From contig NZ_JBFTXJ020000002.1 of the NCBI RefSeq assembly GCF_041379945.2, positions 186,001-250,000 of the forward strand: 64,000 nucleotides of DNA. Reading direction: 5' to 3'. Positions 9,100-17,265 of the stretch are shown piece by piece. The stretch comes from Aneurinibacillus sp. REN35. Lineage in GTDB: Bacteria; Bacillota; Bacilli; Aneurinibacillales; Aneurinibacillaceae. Under the pieces are notes generated by a model. It saw only the letters and a program-made list of their open reading frames with translations, had not been told where the DNA came from and made no database searches. Position 1 is the first letter of the stretch; each line of letters begins with the position of its first letter. Made by a program: the position numbers and the translations under genes.

Positions 9100-9290
9100 T
9101 GATATTAAGCAGAAAAAGCCAAGGACCTTCATTAGGCGATAAACACGCTTATGATTGACTCGATATCCGTCTTTTGAAGAGCGACCGTCATACGCAAATA
9201 GCCGTAGTACGGGTGCTGTTTGTGGATCGCCTGGATATGTGCTTTCAGTTTCTGTTCTGCCCCCCCTTTGGCCTGCTTCTTTCAGCACGC
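9085..9290 (-). pseudogene. IS3-family transposase (OrfB) remnant, frameshifted
   Basis: On the minus strand two overlapping frames encode adjoining pieces of an IS3-type OrfB. One gives HIQAIHKQHPYYGYLRMTVA, the other GYRVNHKRVYRLMKVLGF, which together make the HTH_21 region that precedes the DDE domain. One base must be gained or lost near 9160-9180 to join them. The rest of the transposase, OrfA and terminal inverted repeats are absent. The scrap abuts the stop codon of the GNAT gene and marks an old insertion at the edge between the catabolic operon and the nos cluster. Confidence 0.7.
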
Positions 9291-9647
9291 AGAAACAAAA
9301 TCATCCGCTTTCACAAAAAGTTGTCATACTTGTTTGTTTTTCTATCCTGTTGAACAGCTTACAATAAAAACACAGCGAACAGAGAAGAGGTGAGGGGATG
9401 AATCTCGTGATGTAATCGGTCAGGTGCTGGATGACCTGATTGATGATCTGGTAGATCTGGTGCTGAAGCAATCGTGAACCATGCATGATGTGAGAATAAG
9501 GAGGTGATAAGAATAGAATGCTACGTACGATGGATGCTGCGCTGTTCACAGACGGTTCTTCGGATGACATGTTCTTCATGTAGAGGGCATGCTTGATATA
9601 GTGTGAGAGGTGGAAGGTGATTGCGTGACGGAGAGCGGAGAAGTGAG
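9291..9647. other. Gene-free stretch between the IS remnant and the decayed gene
   Basis: About 360 bases without a convincing gene on either strand. A short plus-strand frame at 9414-9476 reads VIGQVLDDLIDDLVDLVLKQS but has an upstream stop and no start, so it may be another scrap of a lost gene. A GGAGGTGAT at about 9500 resembles a strong ribosome site and is followed by a 21-codon frame only. The region looks like decaying DNA. Confidence 0.5.
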
Positions 9648-10155
9648 ATGCCCGCACAGGTGGATAATAGCCTGAGGCGGGCTTTTTTGTATTTTTTCTT
9701 CCTTCTTCCTGTTGTAGTGATTACTGAAGAAGAAAAAGCAGATACCCCTGCTGCTGATTCTTCACCGGCTCCCCCGTCTCTATACGTAGTCAAGATTTAG
9801 AAAGTACGGATCTTCCCGAGATTTCGGTCGAGGGGGAAGGAGATGCGGAAGGTGAGGAAAAGAAGCAAATCAACGCCCAGAACACATTGCTTCATAACCT
9901 CATTCCGCCTAGTAGCCGCCCGAAGGCTATACGGGCAAAGAGGAACTTTTGTACAACAAGTATCCGCTGGGAAACTACAGTCTGGATTTATCCAAGGCAT
10001 ACACAACCGTTTTAGATAAACATGGCGTTTCTATTGACGAGTTTTTGAAGAAGCCGACGTCTGCAGTGATGTCTGGCGTAATCGGAAAAAGTCCGCTCAA
10101 AGAGGATGAACGCAAGGCGATTATCGCGGCATTAAAGACCGCTTCAGAGAAATAG
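9648..10155 (+). pseudogene. Decayed gene for a secreted or membrane-anchored protein, two frameshifts
   Basis: Three frames join into one plausible protein of about 168 residues. Frame one starts at ATG 9648 (GGAGA eight bases upstream) with a hydrophobic segment (AFLYFFFLLPVVVI) followed by an acidic, proline-rich linker. It must shift near the CCCCC tract at 9772-9776 into SIRSQDLESTDLPEISVEG, and again near the CCC tract at 9919-9921 into PEGYTGKEELLYNKYPLG. The last frame runs to the TAG at 10153-10155, 12 bases before nosZ. No haem motif (CxxCH) is present, so it is not a nosC-type cytochrome. I do not recognise the family. Both breaks lie in C runs, so sequencing error is possible. Confidence 0.55.
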
Positions 10156-10167
10156 GGGGAGTCACAT

Positions 10168-12039
10168 ATGGGAAAAGTGGTGCCTGCAATATCTGGTATC
10201 GTAGCCGGTTTTTTAGCGGCCACCGTATTTTTTGCTGATTTTACTACACAGGGAACCAGCACGTCAGCCAAGCCGGCGAACGGAAAAAGCGATGCTGAGA
10301 AAGTATACGTTCCGTTTGGACAGCAGGATGAGTATTACATGTTTGCATCAGGAGGCCATTCCGGACAGCTCTTCGTCTACGGCGTTCCATCCATGCGAAG
10401 AATTCGCACCGTGCCGGTCTTTTCTCCGGATTCAGCGACTGGATACGGATTTGATAAAGAAACGAAAGCAATGCTGGGCGGATTCCGTTGGGGCGATTTT
10501 CACCATCCAGCCTTCTCAGAAAAAGATGGGGAATATGACGGAAAGTATATGTTTGCCACTGACGTAGCCAACAACCGTGTTGCTGTGATGGATTTAAAGA
10601 CGTTCGCTGTAAAAGACATTTTGAAAGTACCGAATACGGTTGGTCCGCACTGCGCAGCTTTTGTAACGCAGAATTCAGAATATCTCTTCCTGCCAACCCG
10701 TTTTTCAGCACCTATCGGACAGCAGTATGCGTCGCTTGATGATTATAAAGCAAAATACAACGGCTTTATGTCCGCGGTTACGATGAACGAGAAAACAAAA
10801 AAAATGGAGGTAGCATGGCAGGTGAAGCTTCCGCCATGGTCGTACGATCTATCGGATGCAGGCAAGAAAACGTCCGGAGATTGGGCGGTTGTGACGACGT
10901 ACAATACGGAAGAAGCTACCACCAATCTGGAGATCAACGCTTCTCAAAAAGACCGGGATTACATATTGCTCTTCAACTGGAGAGAGCTTGAGAAGATGGT
11001 GAAGGAAGGCAAGGCGGATACCGTCAACGGTGTGAAAATCATTGACCCGCTAAAAGTAAAAAGCGGTCTCTATCTGGTACCGGTGGCCAAATCTCCGCAT
11101 GGTGTCGATGTAACCCCGGATGGCAAGCGCTTTATCGCTTCCGGTAAGCTTGCGCCGGCCATGACGGTCTTCTCCTTTGAAAAAGCTTTTGAAGCGATTA
11201 AGAATAATAAAGTCACAGAAAAGGTAAAAGGGATCCCCGTGCTCGACTACAATTCCGTGATGGAACGTGAAGTGAATCCGGAAAATGCGTTCGGGCCGCT
11301 CCATACACAGTTTGATGATAAGGGCATGGCCTATACAACCATGTTTATCTCGTCTGAGATCGTAAAATGGAATCCGAACACCGGGGAAACAGTGGATCGT
11401 GTTCCGGTACAGTATTCGCCGGGCCACGCGGTTTCCGCTGAAGGAGATAGTGTAAGTCCGGATGGCCGCTATATTATCGCGCTCAACAAGTTAGCCAAGG
11501 ACACCTACTTATCGGTAGGGCCTTCCCATCCGGAGTCCATGCAGCTGATTGACCTGGCCGGTGATAAGATGAAAGTCATTCAGTCCGCTCCGGTGGACCC
11601 GGAACCGCATTATGCGCAGATGATCAAGGCCGATAAGATTAAAACAATTGAAGTATACCCGAAGGATGAGACCAATCCTGATGCAGTATACCAGCAGAAG
11701 AATGCGCGTATTGAACGTAAAGGAAACGAAGTTCATGTCTATGGCATTGCGATGCGCTCGAAATTTATCTTTGACGATAAAGCGAAGCGCAAGGACACCA
11801 TTGAAGTAAACGAAGGCGATAAAGTTGTCATTCATCTTACGAATGTGAACTTTGATGAGGACATCACCCATGGTTTTGGTATCAACGGCTATGACGAGGA
11901 TATTGAGGTGCAGCCGGGCGAGACAAAAACATTGGAGTTTGTCGCCAATAAGGCAGGGACCTTCCCGCTCTACTGCACGAACTTCTGCTCCGCTCTTCAC
12001 CAGGAGATGAACGGATACTTATTAGTCAAACCGAAATAA
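10168..12039 (+). CDS. nosZ: Nitrous-oxide reductase, Sec-exported (clade II) type
   Basis: A 623-residue copper enzyme that reduces N2O to N2, the last step of denitrification, on the outer side of the membrane. The N-terminus (residues 4-24) is a plain hydrophobic signal or anchor without a twin-arginine motif, which marks the Sec-dependent clade II form. Histidines for the CuZ cluster are visible at H64, H112/H113, H161 and in SPHGVD, FGPLHTQ, SPGHAV and EPHYAQ. The C-terminal cupredoxin domain keeps the CuA ligands C603, C607, H611 and M614, with a further histidine in DITHGFG. The frame is intact and the ribosome site AGGGGGA fits the ATG. A hairpin with T-run follows the gene. Confidence 0.97.
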   Translation: MGKVVPAISGIVAGFLAATVFFADFTTQGTSTSAKPANGKSDAEKVYVPFGQQDEYYMFASGGHSGQLFVYGVPSMRRIRTVPVFSPDSATGYGFDKETKAMLGGFRWGDFHHPAFSEKDGEYDGKYMFATDVANNRVAVMDLKTFAVKDILKVPNTVGPHCAAFVTQNSEYLFLPTRFSAPIGQQYASLDDYKAKYNGFMSAVTMNEKTKKMEVAWQVKLPPWSYDLSDAGKKTSGDWAVVTTYNTEEATTNLEINASQKDRDYILLFNWRELEKMVKEGKADTVNGVKIIDPLKVKSGLYLVPVAKSPHGVDVTPDGKRFIASGKLAPAMTVFSFEKAFEAIKNNKVTEKVKGIPVLDYNSVMEREVNPENAFGPLHTQFDDKGMAYTTMFISSEIVKWNPNTGETVDRVPVQYSPGHAVSAEGDSVSPDGRYIIALNKLAKDTYLSVGPSHPESMQLIDLAGDKMKVIQSAPVDPEPHYAQMIKADKIKTIEVYPKDETNPDAVYQQKNARIERKGNEVHVYGIAMRSKFIFDDKAKRKDTIEVNEGDKVVIHLTNVNFDEDITHGFGINGYDEDIEVQPGETKTLEFVANKAGTFPLYCTNFCSALHQEMNGYLLVKPK

Positions 12040-12056
12040 GAGAAGCAGAAAGAAAG

Positions 12057-12094
12057 GGGGCAGAGGGCGGCATAGCGTACCCTTTGCCCCTTTT
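12057..12094 (+). terminator. Hairpin with T-run between nosZ and nosD
   Basis: GGGGCAGAGGG pairs with CCCTTTGCCCC (one G-T pair) across a 12-base loop and is followed by TTTT. It could end part of the nosZ transcripts and so make more NosZ than assembly proteins, or protect the 3' end of nosZ mRNA. Confidence 0.65.
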
Positions 12095-12114
12095 ACTATT
12101 GAGTAGTAGAGGAG

Positions 12115-13443
12115 ATGAACACATATGTCCAGAAGGTTATCGACCGTATCGGGCATCTGTTTGGCAGTGGCGGCTGCTCTGCAGGCGCTTCGGTTTCCCT
12201 TGCAGATAGTTCCGTCCAATCCTTGATTGACCACACACCTGCCAACGGTGTGCTGCTTTTGAAAAGCCAAATGTATGAAGGAGATATCGTCATTGAGAAG
12301 CCCATCACGATTAAAGGAGTCCAGGGTACGGTCATTCGAGGATCAGGCACCGGGAATGTCATTACGGTAAAGGCACCCCATGTTCGCATAGAAAATCTGA
12401 AGATTGAGCACGGCAGTCTCAGCATGAATTCGCAGGAAGAATACGCCGGGGTAAAGGTTGTGGCTAGTTACGCAGTATTGAAGAATCTGCAGATTGCTGA
12501 TTGTTACCACGGTGTGTATTTAAAAAACACGCACCACAGCGAGGTTCATCATGTGAAAATTACCGGCCGCGGCCGCAATATTGTAGCCAGTCAGGGAAAC
12601 GGAATTCAGTTAATACATGCCGCTCATACACGGCTCGTTGGAAACGTAATTGAAAAGGTACGAGACGGGATTGCGTTTGATTACTCCGACCATAATCAGG
12701 CCGAACAAAATCAAATTAGCGAGACAAGATACGGTTTACACTACATGTATTCTAACGATAATACCTTCGTAGATAACCGCTTTTCAAACAACAATGGCGG
12801 GGCTGCCATCATGGTATCGAAGCGTCTGTATCTTAGAAACAATGATTTTTCTTTTCATGATGGCTCACAAGCTTTTGGCATTCTCCTGAAGTCGGCGGAG
12901 GAGGTCAGCATTACTAATAACTGCTTCTATCAAAATTTGCGGGGCATTTATATTGATGATTCTGTCGGAAATGAGATCGCTGACAATCAGTTCTTGTACA
13001 ATCGGGTTGGCGTTGAACTGTGGTCAAGTGCAACGCACCAGGTATTTACGCAAAATCGCTTCTTTAAAAATACCGTTCCTGTCATGACGGTGGGCGGGAG
13101 CGTAACGAACCAATGGAGCAAAAATGGCAAAGGAAACGATTGGGGCGGAGAATTCCCGCTGCTGGATGCCAATCAGGACGGCATTGGAGACCATCCCATT
13201 CAGTATACATCGGCGCTGTATAAGCTTATCCAGGAAAATGAACTTACCTATTTGTTCCTGCACAGCCCGGCCATTTCCATCTACGAAAAAATGAACCAGC
13301 TTCTGCACCAGCAAAGCCTTATGTTTGAGGATGAGCATCCGCTGGTGCATGCGGAAAAGCGTCTGCCTCTCAGTATGATCGGGCTTGCGCTCAGCATAGT
13401 ATTCATTGGATATGTATGGATGCGTAGGGGGCGAAAGGTATGA
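12115..13443 (+). CDS. nosD: NosD, copper-site maturation protein for nitrous-oxide reductase (start region frameshifted)
   Basis: A 442-residue beta-helix protein with repeated PbH1-type units (N-x-I/V…D-N patterns from about residue 70 to 330), needed for assembling the CuZ site of NosZ. A C-terminal membrane segment (LSMIGLALSIVFIGYVWM) ends in basic residues. The long frame opens at ATG 12115 with an N-terminus that is not a signal peptide. A different frame from ATG 12125, correctly spaced from AGGAG, encodes MSRRLSTVSGICLAVAAALQA, a good signal peptide, and ends at a TGA at about 12226. A one-base shift near 12175-12200 would join them. The gene may be damaged, or the sequence may have an error. 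Its stop overlaps nosY by 4 bases. Confidence 0.88.
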   Translation: MNTYVQKVIDRIGHLFGSGGCSAGASVSLADSSVQSLIDHTPANGVLLLKSQMYEGDIVIEKPITIKGVQGTVIRGSGTGNVITVKAPHVRIENLKIEHGSLSMNSQEEYAGVKVVASYAVLKNLQIADCYHGVYLKNTHHSEVHHVKITGRGRNIVASQGNGIQLIHAAHTRLVGNVIEKVRDGIAFDYSDHNQAEQNQISETRYGLHYMYSNDNTFVDNRFSNNNGGAAIMVSKRLYLRNNDFSFHDGSQAFGILLKSAEEVSITNNCFYQNLRGIYIDDSVGNEIADNQFLYNRVGVELWSSATHQVFTQNRFFKNTVPVMTVGGSVTNQWSKNGKGNDWGGEFPLLDANQDGIGDHPIQYTSALYKLIQENELTYLFLHSPAISIYEKMNQLLHQQSLMFEDEHPLVHAEKRLPLSMIGLALSIVFIGYVWMRRGRKV

Positions 13444-14237
13444 ATTATGTATGGAAAGAGTGGAAAGAACAATCCCGCAGCAAAGGGATCTGGCTTGCAG
13501 TAAGCATGATCATTCTGATCTCGTTCTTTCTGCTTTTACAATCCCGTTCGTTTCCATCCGAGCAGGGATTTCAAGTATTTCTTATGTCCTTATATGACAT
13601 GACGGTTTTCTTCCTGCCGCTGCTCAGCCTGTTTGTTGCCTCATTTGCCATCATGCAGGAAAAAGAGCAAAAGACATTGTTTATTTTACTTACAAAGAAA
13701 GAATCGTATCGAACCTTTCTTTTGAAAAAGAGTCTGGCTGTTCAGTGTGTTACCCTGCTTTTGTTCATCGGCTGGTACTTTCTGTTTGCGCTGTTTGTAA
13801 AGTTTTTTCTTTCGTTTGATCCAGGTGCGTTTCTCACGTTTTTGGTAACCACCTTATCACTGCTCGTGATTTTTACGCAGCTGGGCTTGCTGTTGGGCAG
13901 CGTGTGCACGACAAGAATGCAGTTGATCGGCGCCAATATTTTCGTCTGGTTTTTCTTTCTTTTTCTCGCCGATATTATCTTTTTATACAGCCTTCCTGGC
14001 GTATCGAAGGAGAATGTCACGCTGTTTTCTGTATTTTATTTTCTGGATCCTCTGCATACGCTGCGCTTTTATTTGGAAACGTCGCTCGATCTTTTCCCGC
14101 TGGACCATCTCTCCAGGCTGATGGAAGATATGCTCTGGCTTTCGCCGGCGAAATTTCTGCTGCTTGATCTTCTGATCTGGGTTGTTCTTTCATTTGAAAT
14201 GGCGGTGTTGCTGCATTCGAAGGGGGAGAGAGCATGA
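13440..14237 (+). CDS. nosY: NosY-type ABC transporter permease
   Basis: A 265-residue membrane protein with about six hydrophobic segments (near 20-40, 50-70, 95-120, 130-155, 160-185, 235-258). It partners the NosF ATPase in the ABC complex that serves NosD during copper-site assembly. It overlaps nosD and nosF by 4 bases each (ATGA), which indicates tight translational coupling. Placement between nosD and nosF is the main reason for naming it NosY, since this permease family is poorly conserved in sequence. Confidence 0.85.
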   Translation: MNYVWKEWKEQSRSKGIWLAVSMIILISFFLLLQSRSFPSEQGFQVFLMSLYDMTVFFLPLLSLFVASFAIMQEKEQKTLFILLTKKESYRTFLLKKSLAVQCVTLLLFIGWYFLFALFVKFFLSFDPGAFLTFLVTTLSLLVIFTQLGLLLGSVCTTRMQLIGANIFVWFFFLFLADIIFLYSLPGVSKENVTLFSVFYFLDPLHTLRFYLETSLDLFPLDHLSRLMEDMLWLSPAKFLLLDLLIWVVLSFEMAVLLHSKGERA

Positions 14238-14896
14238 TTGAGATACAGGGTGTAACCCACTTTTATCGTCATAAAAAAGTGCTTGATCACATTGATGTCA
14301 CGATTCATGAAAATGAAATATGTGCGCTGGTAGGCCGGAATGGTTCGGGAAAATCCACGCTTATCCACTGTTTGCTGCATCTGCTTCCGCTTAAACAGGG
14401 AACCATTCGCCTGAACGGCATTTGGAACCATAAGGAAGGCTGGAAAAAGGATGTGGCCTATTTGCCGGAAAAGCTCCAACTCTATCCCCACCTGACATGC
14501 CGGGAGAATCTAGCCTTTTTTGCCTCCTTAAGCAGCATGGAGGTGGACGAACAAAAAATAGAAGAAAAGCTGCGCATGGTGCAGCTATGGGAGCATCGGG
14601 ATGAGGTAATTAAAAGATTCTCGAAAGGAATGCTGCAGCGCTTGGGACTGGGCATCATGCTGTACTATGAAACCAAAATTCTGATTCTTGATGAGCCGAC
14701 GAGCGGATTGGATCCTATGGGACGAAAAGAAATCCTTTCGATTTTAAAATCGCTTACCGGAAAGACAGTCCTCTTTTCTTCCCACCATATGGATGAGATT
14801 CGTCAGGTGTGCACGCATGTCGCTTACTTAGAAAACGGTCGCATCGAAAAATATGAAATGGATACGTTTTGCAAACAATTTCAATTCGGAGAGTGA
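14234..14896 (+). CDS. nosF: NosF-type ABC transporter ATP-binding protein
   Basis: A 220-residue ATPase, short for the family but complete. Walker A is GRNGSGKST at residues 35-43, the signature is FSKGMLQRLGLG, Walker B is ILILDEP, and the switch histidine lies in FSSHHMDE. It would energise NosY to supply sulfur or another component for the CuZ centre of NosZ. The start codon overlaps the nosY stop. The lipoprotein gene follows directly after its stop codon. Confidence 0.88.
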   Translation: MIEIQGVTHFYRHKKVLDHIDVTIHENEICALVGRNGSGKSTLIHCLLHLLPLKQGTIRLNGIWNHKEGWKKDVAYLPEKLQLYPHLTCRENLAFFASLSSMEVDEQKIEEKLRMVQLWEHRDEVIKRFSKGMLQRLGLGIMLYYETKILILDEPTSGLDPMGRKEILSILKSLTGKTVLFSSHHMDEIRQVCTHVAYLENGRIEKYEMDTFCKQFQFGE

Positions 14897-15271
14897 ATGG
14901 ATATGAAACGTTGGATGCTGAGTTCCCTTTTTATGCTGCTGTTTCTGGTCGGCTGCACCTCGCATGCGCAGTGGGAGGCAACGGTCAAAGTGCCCCCTTC
15001 GTTTAGCGTAGGGGAAGCATGTCCGATTGAGGTCAGCATTACGGAGAATGGAAAGCCTGTATCCGGTCTGCAGGTAGAGGCGCAGGTAGAGATGAAGGGA
15101 ATGGACCACGGAACGATTGACATTGCCTTTCAGGATAAAGGAGACGGAACGTATGAAGGTGCTGCTCTGCTCCCGATGGGTGGAGAATGGGAAGCGGTCG
15201 TTAAAATGAGCGGAGATGGAAACAGTCAGGAGCAAACCGTACAGTTTAAAATAGAAGGGATGCAGAAGTGA
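14897..15271 (+). CDS. FixH/YtkA-like lipoprotein of the nos cluster
   Basis: A 124-residue exported protein with lipobox FLVGC (cysteine near residue 20). The mature part is an immunoglobulin-like beta domain of the FixH/YtkA kind (VPPSFSVGEACPIEVSI…LQVEAQVEMKGMDHG), with an M-x-x-M-D-H segment that could bind copper. It directly abuts nosF and overlaps the next gene by 4 bases. No nosL is present in the window, so this protein is a candidate for copper delivery to NosZ; that role is inferred from position and the Met/His motif. Confidence 0.7.
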   Translation: MDMKRWMLSSLFMLLFLVGCTSHAQWEATVKVPPSFSVGEACPIEVSITENGKPVSGLQVEAQVEMKGMDHGTIDIAFQDKGDGTYEGAALLPMGGEWEAVVKMSGDGNSQEQTVQFKIEGMQK

Positions 15272-15837
15272 TGAACAGACAAAAAAGCATAAGGCTGTTT
15301 GGTTTGCTTCTGGTATGCATGCTGCTGCTCTCTGCATGCACCCCCAGGCAAGAGGCGGTGCTCGTCTATGTGAATGAGAAGGCAATCACGCAGCAAAGCC
15401 TTGCCTTTCTCAAGGCCATGAATGAATTGGAGCTGGCTATGGCTCAGGAAAAAATGGGCGAGCAGGCAGCGAATCAAAATATGCTGCTTACGCAAATGAT
15501 TCGACTGCATGCAGTGGCGATGCTTGCGGAAGAGAAGGGCTACACCTTTGACGCGGAACAGGCCAAAAAGGAAACGGAAACGATGAAAAAGGAGTACGAA
15601 GCGCATCCGACCGCAGCAAAGATCATCGAAGCATATGGTGCCAAACAATTTTGGACAGACGAGGCAAAGATGCGCCGCCTGCTGCAGCTTTCACAGCGTG
15701 TGCAGTATGATATGATGGAAAAAGCCAAGGAGCAGAATCCGAAAGCTGCTGCGTCCGAAGTCAGATTCCAGGCGGAGAAGGCGTATGAGGAACTGGTGGT
15801 TTCACAGATCGGTACATTGAAGATTACGTTGTTATAA
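15268..15837 (+). CDS. SurA N-terminal-like chaperone lipoprotein
   Basis: A 189-residue lipoprotein with lipobox LLSAC (cysteine near residue 24). The mature part begins VLVYVNEKAITQQSLAFLK, the pattern of SurA/PrsA-type N-terminal chaperone domains, and continues as a lysine/glutamate-rich helical region. The peptidyl-prolyl isomerase (parvulin) domain found in PrsA is missing, so this is a chaperone-only version. It is the last gene of the nos operon and could help NosZ or NosD fold outside the membrane. A strong terminator follows. Confidence 0.65.
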   Translation: MMNRQKSIRLFGLLLVCMLLLSACTPRQEAVLVYVNEKAITQQSLAFLKAMNELELAMAQEKMGEQAANQNMLLTQMIRLHAVAMLAEEKGYTFDAEQAKKETETMKKEYEAHPTAAKIIEAYGAKQFWTDEAKMRRLLQLSQRVQYDMMEKAKEQNPKAAASEVRFQAEKAYEELVVSQIGTLKITLL

Positions 15838-15888
15838 GCTTTTTAAGGAGACGGATTTCCTAACCGCATATAATAAGTAAGCCAATAC

Positions 15889-15934
15889 AAAACCCTCCTT
15901 CGTTCCTTATCGTAAGGAAAAAGGAGGGTTTTGT
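15889..15934. terminator. Bidirectional terminator
   Basis: AAACCCTCCTT pairs with AAGGAGGGTTT, with a second stem TTCCTTA/TAAGGAA inside the loop. The 3' side runs into TTTTG on the plus strand and into A/T-rich sequence on the minus strand. It lies between the end of the nos operon and the converging gene at 15945. Confidence 0.85.
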
Positions 15935-15944
15935 TTATTATACG

Positions 15945-16193
15945 CTACTTCATCGGTGATGTTTGAGGTCCGTTTTCCATCATTCCATTAGGGCCGTGGC
16001 AGGCATTATACATATCTTTCAGTGTGTCATCATTTGTACCCGGATGCATCTTTTTCATATACGGAAGCATGTCTTCAAAGGCCCATCCATTTGGGGAAGA
16101 AGGAACCACAGGTTTTTCTGCCGCCAGAACTGCCCCAATACCGAGCATGGAAGTAAGAACAGCGGTGAGTCCGATTATGGTTAGCTTTCTCAT
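15945..16193 (-). CDS. Small secreted protein with a YxxCH motif
   Basis: An 82-residue protein with a clear signal peptide (MRKLTIIGLTAVLTSMLGIG, cleavage after VLAA). The mature 58 residues contain one cysteine in MYNACHGPNGMM, which resembles the CxxCHG haem-binding stretch of c-type cytochromes except that the first cysteine is tyrosine. A methionine- and histidine-containing segment (MLPYMKKMHPGT) precedes it. The family is not recognised. Possible roles are single-thioether haem binding or copper binding near the nos cluster. AGGAGG precedes the ATG on the minus strand. Confidence 0.7.
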   Translation of the reverse strand: MRKLTIIGLTAVLTSMLGIGAVLAAEKPVVPSSPNGWAFEDMLPYMKKMHPGTNDDTLKDMYNACHGPNGMMENGPQTSPMK

Positions 16194-16291
16194 CGTATAG
16201 TCCTCCTTTCTTCTTTCATCTTTAGGATAAACGAGAAGGGTGAAGAAAGTATGGAGGAAACATGGCTAAATAATGAATGGATGGAACTTTT

Positions 16292-16307
16292 TTTGAAAAA
16301 TTTCAAA
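16292..16307. promoter_or_regulatory. Inverted repeat in the divergent promoter region, possible operator
   Basis: TTTGAA and TTCAAA face each other across AAAT, about 70 bases before the solute-binding protein gene and about 100 bases before the divergent small gene. A symmetric site of this size could bind a dimeric regulator serving both genes. No promoter elements could be fixed with confidence. Confidence 0.35.
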
Positions 16308-16375
16308 CCGTTTGTCTAGTTTTCTCGTTACTTATAGTGACGCAGGTAAAAATTCGGAAAAAGGAAGGGGAAGAC

Positions 16376-17161
16376 ATGAAAAAAACGGTTTATGCTGCTG
16401 GACTGCTGCTTCTGGTGCTGGTTATGGTGGGATTTTCGGCTGCTGCGGATTCAAGACAGGCGCGTATCGTACAACACGATAATCAGGTTGTGAATGTGTA
16501 CGGCCCGGGCGGACCTTTGGGACCGATAAAAGAGCTGGCAGAGCGATTTACAAAGGAAACGGGCATCCGCGTCAATGTAACGGCTGGTCCAGAAGCGAAG
16601 TGGATTGATCAGGCCAAACGGGATGCGGACATCATTTATGGAGGATCTGAATATATGCTCCGTACCTTTATGCTCGATCATCCCGAAATGATTGATGAGA
16701 AAACACGTACAGAGTTATATCCGAGAGCGGCAGGCATTTTAGTCAGAAAGGGAAATCCAAAGAACATTCAGTCCTTAGAGGATTTGACGAAAAATGGAGT
16801 GGCCATCATTGATGTAAATGGAGCAGGCCAACTTGGGCTATGGGAAGATATGGCGGGAAGAAAAGGGCTGATTTCTGGCATTGACAAAAACATTGCTATG
16901 TCAGTGAAAACAAGTGCAGAAGCAATTGAACTCTGGAAGTCTAGTTCAAAGTACGATGCCTGGATTACATATGAATCCTGGCACTATCGGCTGCAGGACG
17001 TGACAGATCTAGTTAAGCTTCCTGAGGAAGACAAACTATACCGTGGAACGCCGATTAGTATGACAAACAATTCTCGCAATAAAAAAGCTGCCAAAATGTT
17101 TATTGATTATGTAAAAACAGAAGAGTCGCATCAAATTTTTCAAAAATGGGGTTGGAAATAA
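16376..17161 (+). CDS. Orphan extracellular solute-binding protein (molybdate-binding-like fold)
   Basis: A 261-residue exported protein starting at ATG 16376, which has GGAAGGGGAAG upstream and a good signal peptide (MKKTVYAAGLLLLVLVMVG). An earlier in-frame codon at 16277 lacks these signs. The mature protein has the two-lobe pattern of ModA/SBP_bac_11 proteins (VNVYGPGGPLGPIKELAERFTKETGI…). No permease or ATPase gene is near, so the transporter partner is elsewhere or the protein acts in sensing or delivery. It lacks a lipobox cysteine. The ligand is unknown; an oxyanion or small acid is possible. Confidence 0.75.
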   Translation: MKKTVYAAGLLLLVLVMVGFSAAADSRQARIVQHDNQVVNVYGPGGPLGPIKELAERFTKETGIRVNVTAGPEAKWIDQAKRDADIIYGGSEYMLRTFMLDHPEMIDEKTRTELYPRAAGILVRKGNPKNIQSLEDLTKNGVAIIDVNGAGQLGLWEDMAGRKGLISGIDKNIAMSVKTSAEAIELWKSSSKYDAWITYESWHYRLQDVTDLVKLPEEDKLYRGTPISMTNNSRNKKAAKMFIDYVKTEESHQIFQKWGWK

Positions 17162-17265
17162 AACGGAAGAGTATCAGGAACTTTCACACTGGTGATCGTT
17201 CCTTTTCTTCTGTTTCGGTATAAAATCGAATCAATGAAGTAAGAAACCAATGATGAGGAGTGCAG

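Noticed and set aside
9301-9657. 118-codon minus-strand frame
   Set aside because: No ribosome site, no recognisable domain, overlaps debris and the start of the decayed gene on the other strand.
9650-9688. Hairpin GCCCGC…GCGGGC with six T, looking like a terminator
   Set aside because: It overlaps the start codon and first codons of the decayed gene at 9648, so it could be coincidental; not listed as a terminator.
11509-12000. 163-codon minus-strand frame inside nosZ
   Set aside because: Antisense of the conserved CuA domain; no ribosome site and no family match.
17163-17215. GGAAC…GTTCC hairpin after the solute-binding protein gene
   Set aside because: Only five pairs with a long loop and an interrupted T-run; too weak to call a terminator.
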